From Victivallales bacterium (lineage in GTDB: Bacteria; Verrucomicrobiota; Lentisphaeria; Oligosphaerales; Oligosphaeraceae), in NCBI GenBank assembly GCA_017538465.1, contig JAFYIW010000148.1, positions 1 to 15,127 on the forward strand: a DNA stretch of 15,127 nucleotides, read 5' to 3'. The position numbers were made by a program, and so were the translations under genes. The notes below the pieces were generated by a model that did no database searches, was not told the DNA's origin, and saw only the letters and a program-made list of their open reading frames with translations. Within the stretch, counting starts at the first letter, position 1. Each line of letters opens with the position of its first letter. Positions 6,820 to 14,061 of this stretch are shown here, one piece after another.

Positions 6820-9612
6820 CTATGACTTCAAGACCGATTCAAGCTCCTTTTTCAGGACGGCGACGTCGATGGGCTTGGCAATATGCGACTGCATGCCCGC
6901 CTCTTTCGCGGCCTGGATGTCCTCGGGGAAGGCGTTCGCGGTCATGGCCAGGATGGGAATCCCGGCCAGTTTCGGATCCTTCAGCGCCCGAATTTCCCTG
7001 GCGGCGGCATATCCGTCCATGACCGGCATCTGGATATCCATGAGGATGGCGTCATAGTGGCCGGGCTGGGAGGCGCTGACCTTTTCCACGGCGACTTTGC
7101 CGTTTTCGGCGGTCTCCACTTGGAAGCCCATCTGCTCCAGAAGCATCTGGGCGATTTCAAGATTGATGGCATTGTCCTCCACCAGCAGAAGACGCTTGCC
7201 GGTGACATCAACCACCTTTGCCAAGGGGTCGCCACCACCGGTGGAATCCTTCTTCAGGTCCTTCTCGTCGGCCAGCCGCAACTTGATATGAATGACAAAT
7301 TCCGTTCCGCTGCCCTGTTCCGTGAACACCTCGATGGTGCCGCCCATCAGATTGACGATGCTCTTCGTGATGGCAAGCCCCAGCCCCGTGCCCTCCACGC
7401 CGCTGGCAGTGGAGGAGCGTTCCCGTTCAAAGGCATCGAACATTTTCGCGGCAAACTCCTTGGACATGCCGATGCCGCTGTCCTTGAACCGGAATTCATA
7501 AGAGCCATATCCGCTTTCCCCGCTTTCGTTTTCATAGGCGGAGACCGCGATGGAACCGCCGTCTGGCGTAAACTTGTAGGCGTTGGAAATGATGTTCAGG
7601 AGAACGCGGCTCAAGTTCGTCTTGTCGCACCACACATAGTGGTTTCGAAGTTGCGAGGTGTTCAAGGTGAAATGGATACGCTTCTGCGTCATCTGCGCGG
7701 TGAACAGCTCGCCCATCTCCTCGAAGAGAAGGCACAGATCCATCGGCTTGTACTCCAGTTGGATCTTGCCGTTTTCGATCCGGCTCATCTCCAGGATGTC
7801 GTTGAGGAGCGTCAGGAGTTGCTTGCTGGACTTCTCGATCTTCTTCAGATAGTCCTTATGCATGGAGGCGGGTTCCCGCAACGCAAGCGTCGTATAGCCC
7901 ATGATGGCGTTCATCGGAGTACGGATGTCGTGGGACATGTTGAAGAGGAACTGGCTCCTGGCTATGTTGCCCTCCACGGCACGTATCTTCTCCCGCTCCA
8001 ATTTCTCGTGCATTTGACGGACGAGCTTTTGAATGAAGACCATGATGAAAAAACCGAAAAAGATGATCAGCATCAAAACAATCCCGCCGTCCTTCAGGAA
8101 GACATGGACCTCCCCGATGCTCTCTTTGCTCGCAAGAAGTTTCCCGAACCACATCAAAGAGGTGTAAATCAGAAGCGCGAAGAGCACCACCCCCGAGATG
8201 GACAGGCCACTGTATTCCGACAGCGGATTCTGCTTGACGGTATGCCAATAGAATCCAAACCCAACCAGACACCACAGGCAAAGAAACAGAAACGCCTCCG
8301 CGGACATGGTCTCCAGCACGACCAGCCGCGGGACAATCTGGACGATGCCGAACAAGATGGATATGAGCGTTCCGACGATGCCAACCAACATGATTCTGCG
8401 GTTGGACTCCAGTCTGGCGATCTTGTATGCTGCGGCGGAGAGGTATCCATAGGCGACAATGGCGCCGAAGGAGGTGAGGTCAACGAACCAGCTGAGCGTG
8501 TTTCTGCCCAAAAGCGAGATGAGAACGGACAACGCCATGATGAAGAAAATGCTGTAGGCCCTCTTGGAGAACACCTTCGCGAGAATATGTTCTTCGGCCA
8601 TCGTCGAAAGCAGGTGCAGGATGGCGCGGTATGCTCCGATGATGCCAGTCAGAATTGCGGCAACAGCAGTGATGACGATCAGCACGAGTCCAAATGACCC
8701 CATTATGGTTCTGGCCGCATGGAAGGTCGGCAGCGAGATGGTTCCATTTAAGTTGTTGAGGTCTTTGAAGTAGGCCGTCCAGTCGGAATAACCGTCTGGA
8801 ATGGCGGAGACGCTGACGAGCGCCAGGGATGTATACACCAAGGCCGCGACGATGATGGAAGAGACAATCACCCCCGTCGTTTTTCTCAGCGAGAATTTGA
8901 AGTGTACCGTGTCCAAGGCGATCACCTCGAAGCCGACAAAGGCCCACGGAGCCAGAATGACCAGGCTGAATATGGCCCAGCCCTTGCTTATGCCTTCTTC
9001 ATATCCAAAGGAATGGCAGAGGAGGTTGTGTGCAAGGCCCTTGGAAAGGCAGAAGATGGTCGTGACGACGGCGCCCGCCAGAAGAATTACGGCGAGGATG
9101 GTGGAAAGGCGTCGCAGGAAGGTCCTTGTCCAAAGGAAGAGCAGCCCCACTCCCACAAGCGCGCCCAAGGACAAGAGGAACTCGTTGAGATAGACGACTT
9201 TTCCTACGATGGTGTAATGGTATCCTGTGTATGCCGTTTCGCCCAGAATGGTTTTAATCACCAGAAACAGTGCCGTGCCGTTCAAAAACACGATGGTCAA
9301 ATAGGAGAGGCAGAGAAACCAGGCGCAGAGGAAGGCGTGATCCCGTCCAAAGGCTTCTTTGGTATAGGAATAGATTCCGCCGCTCTGCGAAGAACGCTTC
9401 ATCAGGAAAGAGACGCAAGCCCCGATCAACAGCATGCAGGCAAGCCCGATTGCCATCGAGATGATTGTTCCAGTCGGTCCCGCCAGCGGAAGGAATGTGT
9501 TCCCGGGCATGACAAAGGCGCCCCAGCCGACCATGACTCCAAAGGCCATGGCCCAAGCGTCGAGCGGGCTGAGGTATTTCTCAGGGGATTGCGAGCTGTT
9601 TTTTCCAATCAT
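6820..9612 (-). CDS. APC-type permease fused to hybrid histidine kinase (APC-HisKA-HATPase-REC), 930 aa
   Basis: Residues 15-490 form a membrane part resembling amino-acid/polyamine/organocation (APC) permeases. GVMVGWGAFVMPG at 25-37 matches the substrate-binding first helix of APC carriers, and GGIYSYTKEAFG at 78-89 matches the conserved loop after helix 2. With a last span near 507-528, I count roughly 14 membrane helices by eye. A short coiled linker follows, then a histidine kinase: H-box FNMSHDIRTPMNAI (His561), N-box NIISNAYKFTPDGG (Asn677), DSGIGMS at 711-717 and GTGLGLAI at 741-748. A receiver follows with acidic pocket Glu812/Asp813, phospho-acceptor Asp859 in LMDIQMPVMDG, Thr891 and Lys913. 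The protein probably senses or transports an amino acid-like solute and starts a phosphorelay. SLC5-type permeases fused to kinases (CbrA, CrbS) are a known parallel, but here the carrier is APC-like. No frameshift is needed to join the parts. The ATG start has no Shine-Dalgarno. Confidence 0.93.
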   Translation of the reverse strand: MIGKNSSQSPEKYLSPLDAWAMAFGVMVGWGAFVMPGNTFLPLAGPTGTIISMAIGLACMLLIGACVSFLMKRSSQSGGIYSYTKEAFGRDHAFLCAWFLCLSYLTIVFLNGTALFLVIKTILGETAYTGYHYTIVGKVVYLNEFLLSLGALVGVGLLFLWTRTFLRRLSTILAVILLAGAVVTTIFCLSKGLAHNLLCHSFGYEEGISKGWAIFSLVILAPWAFVGFEVIALDTVHFKFSLRKTTGVIVSSIIVAALVYTSLALVSVSAIPDGYSDWTAYFKDLNNLNGTISLPTFHAARTIMGSFGLVLIVITAVAAILTGIIGAYRAILHLLSTMAEEHILAKVFSKRAYSIFFIMALSVLISLLGRNTLSWFVDLTSFGAIVAYGYLSAAAYKIARLESNRRIMLVGIVGTLISILFGIVQIVPRLVVLETMSAEAFLFLCLWCLVGFGFYWHTVKQNPLSEYSGLSISGVVLFALLIYTSLMWFGKLLASKESIGEVHVFLKDGGIVLMLIIFFGFFIMVFIQKLVRQMHEKLEREKIRAVEGNIARSQFLFNMSHDIRTPMNAIMGYTTLALREPASMHKDYLKKIEKSSKQLLTLLNDILEMSRIENGKIQLEYKPMDLCLLFEEMGELFTAQMTQKRIHFTLNTSQLRNHYVWCDKTNLSRVLLNIISNAYKFTPDGGSIAVSAYENESGESGYGSYEFRFKDSGIGMSKEFAAKMFDAFERERSSTASGVEGTGLGLAITKSIVNLMGGTIEVFTEQGSGTEFVIHIKLRLADEKDLKKDSTGGGDPLAKVVDVTGKRLLLVEDNAINLEIAQMLLEQMGFQVETAENGKVAVEKVSASQPGHYDAILMDIQMPVMDGYAAAREIRALKDPKLAGIPILAMTANAFPEDIQAAKEAGMQSHIAKPIDVAVLKKELESVLKS

Positions 9613-9770
9613 GGCGATTCAACGTGTTTTCAGTCGGTATGGGTTCTCCATTTTCAGACAACTCCCCGCGAGCGTCTGAAAGAGACGCTCGGAGAGGACT
9701 GTCTTGGAGAAGCGGGCAATAGCGGGAATGGGTCTTCGCCCCTGATGGCGGCTAAAGTGACTTCGAGGAA
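9613..9770 (-). promoter_or_regulatory. Gap between guaA and the fusion kinase gene, with possible terminator and promoter
   Basis: In these 158 bases CGAGCGTCT (9669-9677) and AGACGCTCG (9683-9691) form a perfect 9-bp stem with loop GAAAG. Read leftward it is a possible guaA terminator, but no U-run follows directly. Just beyond it on the minus strand, TTGTCT followed about 16 bases later by TACCGA is a weak promoter candidate for the signalling genes. Whether the trio is transcribed separately from guaA cannot be decided from sequence. Confidence 0.35.
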
Positions 9771-11306
9771 TTACTCCCACTCGATAGTGCTGGGGGGCTT
9801 GGAGGTGATGTCCAGCACCACGCGGTTCACGCCACGCACCTCGTTGATGATGCGGTTGGCGACGGTGCGCAGGAGCGCGTCGGGCAGCGTCGCCCAGTCG
9901 GCGGTCATGCCGTCCTGCGACTCGACGGCGCGCAGGGCGACGACATACTCGTAGGTGCGCTGGTCGCCCATGACGCCGACGGTCTTGACGGGCAGGAAGA
10001 TGCAGAAGGCCTGCCAGAGTTTGTAGTAGAGCCCGGCCTTCTTGACCTCCTCGACGAAGACCGCGTCGGCCTCGCGCAGGATGTCCAGCGTCTCGCGGGA
10101 GACCGCGCCGAGGTGCCGCACGCCCAGACCGGGTCCGGGGAAGGGCTGGCGGAGAATCACCTCGTCGGGCAGACCGAGTTGACGGCCGACCTCGCGCACC
10201 TCGTCCTTGAAGAGCTGGTTCAGCGGCTCCAGGAGCTTGAATTTCAGGTCTTTAGGGAGGCCACCGACATTGTGGTGGCTCTTGATCATCGCGGCGGGAT
10301 TGCCGTTGATGGGCATGGACTCGATGACATCGGGATAGGTGGTGCCCTGCGCCAGGAAGGTCGCCCCGTCCACGGAACGCGCGGCGTCGGCGAAGACCTC
10401 GATGAACTCCTTGCCGATGATGTGGCGTTTGGCCTCGGGTTCCTCCACGCCGGCGAGTTTCGCCAGGAAGCGGTCGGAGGCGTCGATGTAGCGCAGGTCC
10501 ATGTCGAAATTGCGTCCGAAGAGCTGCTGGACGCCCTCGGCCTCGTTCTTGCGCAGCAGGCCGTTGTTCACGAAGATGCAGGTGAGTTGGCGCCCGATGG
10601 CGCGGTGGATGAGCGCGGCGGCCACGGAGGAGTCCACGCCACCGGAAAGTCCCAGAATCACGCGTTCGTTCCCGACCGTCTCGCGGATGCGGCGGGTCGA
10701 GCTCTCGATGAAGGACTCCATCGTCCAGTCGCCCTGGCAACCGCAGATGCGCAGACAGAAATTGCGGATGAGCTGCGTGCCATTCGGGGTATGGACGACC
10801 TCCGGGTGAAACTGGATGCCGTAGAGGGGTCGTCCGCGCAATTGGCAGGCGGCGTATTCGCAGTTCGGGGTGGTGGCGAGCGTCTCGATGTCCTCCGTCT
10901 CCATGGTGACCTTGTCGCCGTGGGACATCCAGACCGTCTGCACGGAGGCCAGTCCCGCGAAGAGTTCGCCAGGTTTGCGGATGGTGAGGGTCGCACGGCC
11001 GAATTCGCGGGACGGCGCGGGGGCCACGGTGCCGCCGAGGTTCTTGACCAGGAGCTGCATCCCGTAGCAGATGCCCAGCACGGGCACGCCCAAATCCAGA
11101 ATCGCCTTGTCCAACTGCGGAGCGCCTTCCTCATAGACGCTGGCGGGTCCGCCCGAGAGGATGACGCCCTTCGGGGCCATCGCGGCGATTTCCGCCGCCG
11201 TGGAGTTGCACGGCACGACGCGGCTATAGACGTGGCTTTCGCGGATGCGCCGCGCAATCAGCTGGCTGTATTGCGAGCCAAAATCCAAGACGACAATGGT
11301 TTCCAT
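9771..11306 (-). CDS. guaA: GMP synthase (glutamine-hydrolysing), 511 aa
   Basis: This is a complete two-domain GMP synthase, which converts XMP, ATP and glutamine to GMP. The class-I glutamine amidotransferase domain starts at METIVVLDFGSQYSQL, with the nucleophile Cys80 in GICYGMQLL and the His167/Glu169 pair in QFHPEV. The ATP-pyrophosphatase domain has SGGVDSS at 221-227, then IIGKEFIEVF, KSHHNVGGLP and RQPFPGPGLGVR. The dimerisation domain ends in TIEWE. E. coli GuaA is 525 residues, so this is full length. The reading frame continues upstream to 11423, but those 39 residues are translated repeat DNA and vary with the repeat. The conserved N-terminus fixes the ATG at 11304-11306. No strong ribosome binding site is seen. 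It follows purB across the hairpin array and lies in the same direction as purC and purB. Confidence 0.96.
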   Translation of the reverse strand: METIVVLDFGSQYSQLIARRIRESHVYSRVVPCNSTAAEIAAMAPKGVILSGGPASVYEEGAPQLDKAILDLGVPVLGICYGMQLLVKNLGGTVAPAPSREFGRATLTIRKPGELFAGLASVQTVWMSHGDKVTMETEDIETLATTPNCEYAACQLRGRPLYGIQFHPEVVHTPNGTQLIRNFCLRICGCQGDWTMESFIESSTRRIRETVGNERVILGLSGGVDSSVAAALIHRAIGRQLTCIFVNNGLLRKNEAEGVQQLFGRNFDMDLRYIDASDRFLAKLAGVEEPEAKRHIIGKEFIEVFADAARSVDGATFLAQGTTYPDVIESMPINGNPAAMIKSHHNVGGLPKDLKFKLLEPLNQLFKDEVREVGRQLGLPDEVILRQPFPGPGLGVRHLGAVSRETLDILREADAVFVEEVKKAGLYYKLWQAFCIFLPVKTVGVMGDQRTYEYVVALRAVESQDGMTADWATLPDALLRTVANRIINEVRGVNRVVLDITSKPPSTIEWE

Positions 11307-11322
11307 AGAAGGGTGTCCTGTG

Positions 11323-11493
11323 CTCGGGGCGACAGCCCCGAGGCCAAAGGGGGTTCTGTGCTCGGGGCGAGAGCCCCGAGTCCAAAGGGGGTTCTGTGCT
11401 CGGGGCGACAGCCCCGAGTCCAAAGGGGTTCTGTGCTCGGGGCGACAGCCCCGAGGCCAAAGGGGGTTCTGTGCTCGGGGCGAAAGCTTCGAG
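11323..11493 (+). repeat. Five tandem hairpin repeats (period 37-38 bp) filling the purB-guaA gap
   Basis: Five copies of an almost identical unit run head to tail. Their hairpins start at 11323, 11361, 11399, 11436 and 11474, with spacings of 38, 38, 37 and 38. Each contains CTCGGGGC, a four-base loop and GCCCCGAG, an 8-bp stem. The units are joined by a linker resembling GNCCAAAGGGGGTTCTGTG. Plus-strand loops read GACA, GAGA, GACA, GACA and GAAA. In the last copy the right arm is GCTTCGAG, which keeps pairing through G-U on a plus-strand RNA but gives A-C mismatches on a minus-strand RNA. No variable spacers exist, so this is not a CRISPR array. It lies between the guaA start (11306) and the purB stop (11499). 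The stable stems could attenuate or insulate transcription from purB into guaA. Confidence 0.92.
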
Positions 11494-11498
11494 TTTAT

Positions 11499-12929
11499 CT
11501 AAACCTTTAATTCTGAAGTATTAGCGGCCTTACCTGCATTTGCCTTCAGGAAGGGTCGCACGGTGTTATCCAGGTAGCTCTTCACCTGCTCTGGCGCACG
11601 CCCGACGTATTTTTCGGGGCGCAGCGTTTCGGCGAGATCGAGCTTCACGGCGGCGAAGTGCGGGTCGGTGGCGAGCCGTTCAAGCAGGTCGTTGTCCCCG
11701 CCCTCCAATTTCACGTGTGCGGCGGCGGCCTGCGCGTGAGTACGGATGGCCTCGTGGAGCTCCTGACGGTCCCCGCCGGCCTTCACCGCATCCATCATGA
11801 TGTTCTCGGAGGCCATGAAGGGCAGTTCGGAGGCCAGGCGTTTGGCGATGACCTTGGGATAGACCACCAGGCCGTTCGAGACATTGGCGAAGATGTCGAG
11901 GATGCCGTCCACGGCGAGGAAGGCCTCGGCCATGGCGATGCGCTTGTTGGCGGAGTCGTCCAGCGTGCGCTCGAACCACTGGGTGGCGGCGGTAATGGCG
12001 GGATTCAGGGCGTCGCAGATGACATAGCGGGCGATCGAGGCAATGCGCTCGCTGCGCATCGGGTTGCGCTTGTAGGCCATTGCGGACGAGCCGATCTGGG
12101 ACTTCTCGAAGGGCTCCTCGACCTCCTTGAGGTGCTGAAGCAACCGAATGTCGTTGGAGAACTTCGCGGCGCTCTGCGCGATGCCGGAAAGGACATTGGC
12201 GATGCGGGAATCCACCTTGCGGGAGTAGGTCTGGCCGGAGACCGCATAGCAGCCCGGAAAACCCGTCTTCTCGGCGATGAGGGCGTCAATCTTCTCGCAT
12301 TTGGCGTGGTCGCCATTGAAGAGTTCGAGGAAACTGGCCTGGGTGCCGGTGGTGCCCTTGGAGCCCAGCAGCCGGAGGGTGGAAACCACGTAGTCCAGGT
12401 CTTCGATGTCGGCCAGCACATCCTGGAGCCACAGCGTCGCGCGTTTGCCGACGGTGGTCGGCTGCGCGGGCTGGAAGTGCGTGAAGGCCAGCGTGGGCAG
12501 CGCGGCGTATTTCTCCGCGAAGTCCGCCAGATGCGTCGCCACGGTGAGGAGCTTTCCGCGCAGAAGCGTCAGCGCCTCGCGCATGATGATGAGGTCCGTG
12601 TTGTCGCCGACATAGCAGGAGGTCGCCCCCAGGTGGATGATGCCCTTCGCGGTCGGGCACTGCAGACCGTAGGCATAGACGTGGCTCATCACGTCGTGGC
12701 GCACGACCTTCTCGCGCGCCTCGGCGTCCGCGTAGTTGATGTCCTCGGCGTGCGCCTTGAGCTCCGCGATCTGCGCGTCGGTGATCTCCAGGCCGAGCTC
12801 CTGTTCGGCCTCCGCCAGCGCAATCCACAGTCTCCGCCAAGTGCGGAACTTGTGCTGTTCGCTGAAGAGCTCCTGCATCTCGCGGCTGGCATACCGCTTG
12901 GAAAACGGACTTTCGTAGGTGTCGTACAT
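11499..12929 (-). CDS. purB: Adenylosuccinate lyase, 476 aa, animal-like type
   Basis: This enzyme catalyses two fumarate-releasing steps of purine synthesis: SAICAR to AICAR and adenylosuccinate to AMP. Seen in the sequence are RHDVMSHV (His78), HLGATSCYVGDNTDLI, FTHFQPAQPTTVGKR (catalytic His151), KGTTGTQASF and the mobile-loop signature IGSSAMAYKRNPMRSE at 279-294 with the catalytic serine. QWFERTLDDSANKR and KAGGDRQELHE follow. Many of these stretches match human ADSL, as I remember it, far better than the short bacterial PurB type. The Pro found in the human loop (SSAMPYK) is Ala here. I placed the start at the ATG of MYDTYESPFS (12927-12929); the frame extends to a TTG at 12956 that overlaps a palindrome. 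It lies 65 bases behind purC, which makes its substrate, so the two form a functional pair. Confidence 0.96.
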   Translation of the reverse strand: MYDTYESPFSKRYASREMQELFSEQHKFRTWRRLWIALAEAEQELGLEITDAQIAELKAHAEDINYADAEAREKVVRHDVMSHVYAYGLQCPTAKGIIHLGATSCYVGDNTDLIIMREALTLLRGKLLTVATHLADFAEKYAALPTLAFTHFQPAQPTTVGKRATLWLQDVLADIEDLDYVVSTLRLLGSKGTTGTQASFLELFNGDHAKCEKIDALIAEKTGFPGCYAVSGQTYSRKVDSRIANVLSGIAQSAAKFSNDIRLLQHLKEVEEPFEKSQIGSSAMAYKRNPMRSERIASIARYVICDALNPAITAATQWFERTLDDSANKRIAMAEAFLAVDGILDIFANVSNGLVVYPKVIAKRLASELPFMASENIMMDAVKAGGDRQELHEAIRTHAQAAAAHVKLEGGDNDLLERLATDPHFAAVKLDLAETLRPEKYVGRAPEQVKSYLDNTVRPFLKANAGKAANTSELKV

Positions 12930-12945
12930 GGCCGTGTGGGATTTG

Positions 12946-12966
12946 CTCGCTCGCAACGCGAGCGAG
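12946..12966. repeat. Perfect palindrome in the purB leader
   Basis: CTCGCTCGC (12946-12954) and GCGAGCGAG (12958-12966) form a 9-bp stem with loop AAC, ending 17 bases before the purB ATG on the minus strand. Together with the heptads at 12973-13007 it fills the purC-purB gap. It could hinder ribosome loading on purB or be part of a dispersed palindromic element. Confidence 0.7.
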
Positions 12967-12972
12967 AACCAG

Positions 12973-13007
12973 GGAAACCTCCAACCTCTAACCGCTAACC
13001 TCTAACC
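12973..13007 (-). repeat. Five heptads spanning the end of purC
   Basis: Read on the minus strand the sequence is GGTTAGA, GGTTAGC, GGTTAGA, GGTTGGA and GGTTTCC, with exact period seven. The purC stop codon (12995-12997) lies inside the second heptad, so the last residues Val-Arg-Gly of PurC are encoded by repeat DNA. This suggests the repeat was inserted into or expanded over the original gene end. Confidence 0.85.
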
Positions 13008-13891
13008 TTCAGGCTTTCCAGGGCCTCCTCGTATTTCTCGCGGGTCTTCTGGACGACCTCCGGCGGGAGTTCCGGGGCGGGCGGCTGGTGGTTGAAGTGC
13101 ACGCTGTCCAGCCAGTCGCGCACGAACTGCTTGTCGAGGGACGGCGGGTTCTTGCCGACCTGGTAGGAGTCCACGGGCCAGAAGCGGGAGGAATCGGGGG
13201 TGAGCACCTCGTCCGCGAGGATGAGGTCGCCATTTTCGTCGGTTCCGAACTCGAATTTGGTGTCGGCGATGATGATGCCGCGCTTGAGCGCGTATTCGGC
13301 GGCCTGGTTGTAGAGCGCGATGGAGGCATTGCGCAGTGCGTCGGCGAGCTTGGAGCCGATTTGTGCGGAGAGCTCCTCGAAGGAGATCGCCTCGTCATGG
13401 CCGGTCTCGGCCTTGGTGGTGGGAGTGAAAATCGGCTCGTCCAGCTTGGAGGCGTTCTGGTAGCCCTCGCGCAGGGGGATGCCGCAGACCTTGCCGGTCT
13501 TCTGGTAGCTTGACCAGCCGGAGCCGGTGAGGTAGCCGCGAACAATGCACTCCACGGGGAGCATGTTCAGTTTGCGCACCAGCATCGAACGGCCTTCCAG
13601 ATCGGCGGCGTATTTCTGGAGCACGGCGGGGTACTTCGACACATCGGCGGTAATCAGGTGGTTCTTGATGCCCGTGAGCACCTTGAACCAGTTCAAGGTC
13701 ACCTGCGCGAGCACCCGGCCCTTGCCGGGGATCCCGTTCGGCATCACGCAGTCGAACGCGCTGATGCGGTCCGTCGCCACAAACAAAATTGAATCGCCCA
13801 GGTCGTAGACATCGCGCACCTTGCCGCGACGGACGGCGGTCAACTCGGGAATCTCGGTGCTCAAAAGAGCATGGTTCTGGTCGTATTGCAT
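12995..13891 (-). CDS. purC: SAICAR synthetase, 298 aa
   Basis: Phosphoribosylaminoimidazole-succinocarboxamide synthase joins CAIR and aspartate using ATP in de novo purine synthesis. The protein shows RRGKVRDVYDLGD at 21-33, VATDRISAFDCVMPNGIPGKG near 38-58, VECIVRGYLTGSGWSSY near 113-129, and ADTKFEFG plus ADEVLTPDSSRFWP near 209-239, all characteristic of the family. About 300 residues is the longer, yeast Ade1-like form, against about 240 for E. coli PurC. It is cytoplasmic. The start ATG at 13891 has AAGAGG seven bases upstream. The 3' end runs into heptad repeats that supply the last residues. The next gene, purB, acts on its product. It may be the first gene of the leftward purine cluster, since 170 bases separate it from the nuclease gene. 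Confidence 0.97.
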   Translation of the reverse strand: MQYDQNHALLSTEIPELTAVRRGKVRDVYDLGDSILFVATDRISAFDCVMPNGIPGKGRVLAQVTLNWFKVLTGIKNHLITADVSKYPAVLQKYAADLEGRSMLVRKLNMLPVECIVRGYLTGSGWSSYQKTGKVCGIPLREGYQNASKLDEPIFTPTTKAETGHDEAISFEELSAQIGSKLADALRNASIALYNQAAEYALKRGIIIADTKFEFGTDENGDLILADEVLTPDSSRFWPVDSYQVGKNPPSLDKQFVRDWLDSVHFNHQPPAPELPPEVVQKTREKYEEALESLKVRG

Positions 13892-14061
13892 GGTATTGCC
13901 TCTTCATTCCCCGCCCGCTCGCGGGCGAGAGCCGTGGTTGAACAAGAAACTTGGTAAAAGACTAAATGTAAAACACGGGCGAGAATTTGCACGGGAAATC
14001 ATACGAGAAAAGCATCTTGCCCATGCCATCCACCTCAAGTGAACAGATTTTAACCACATGG
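13892..14061 (-). promoter_or_regulatory. Leader region of the purine cluster
   Basis: These 170 bases lie between the nuclease gene and purC. The AT-rich part around 13940-13990 contains minus-strand TTTACATTTAG and could hold the purC promoter, but no pair of good boxes is seen. CGCCCG (13912-13917) and CGGGCG (13922-13927) form a small GC hairpin with loop CTCG in the 5' leader. A Shine-Dalgarno-like AAGAGG (minus strand, 13899-13904) precedes purC. I see no recognisable purine riboswitch and no real gene. Confidence 0.4.

Noticed and set aside
6883..8697. Open frame of 604 codons on the plus strand
   Set aside because: It lies wholly opposite the permease-kinase gene, has no recognisable domain and is rich in His, Gln and Asp as expected for the complement of GC-rich coding sequence.
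11307..11423. N-terminal extension of GuaA by 39 residues
   Set aside because: The extension is read through the hairpin array, is not conserved in the family, and the canonical start METIVVLDFG follows it.
11323..11493. Possible CRISPR array
   Set aside because: The whole 37-38-bp period is repeated; there are no variable spacers and no cas operon. The Cas4-like nuclease 2.5 kb away is not sufficient.
10113..11510. Open frame of 465 codons on the plus strand
   Set aside because: It is antisense to guaA, and its end is translated hairpin-repeat DNA.
11658..12998. Open frame of 446 codons on the plus strand
   Set aside because: It is antisense to purB and is a shadow frame caused by GC-rich third positions.
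13892..14061. Purine riboswitch before purC
   Set aside because: I looked for the conserved loop segments of guanine-type and PRPP-type riboswitches and did not recognise them; only a small GC hairpin is clear.
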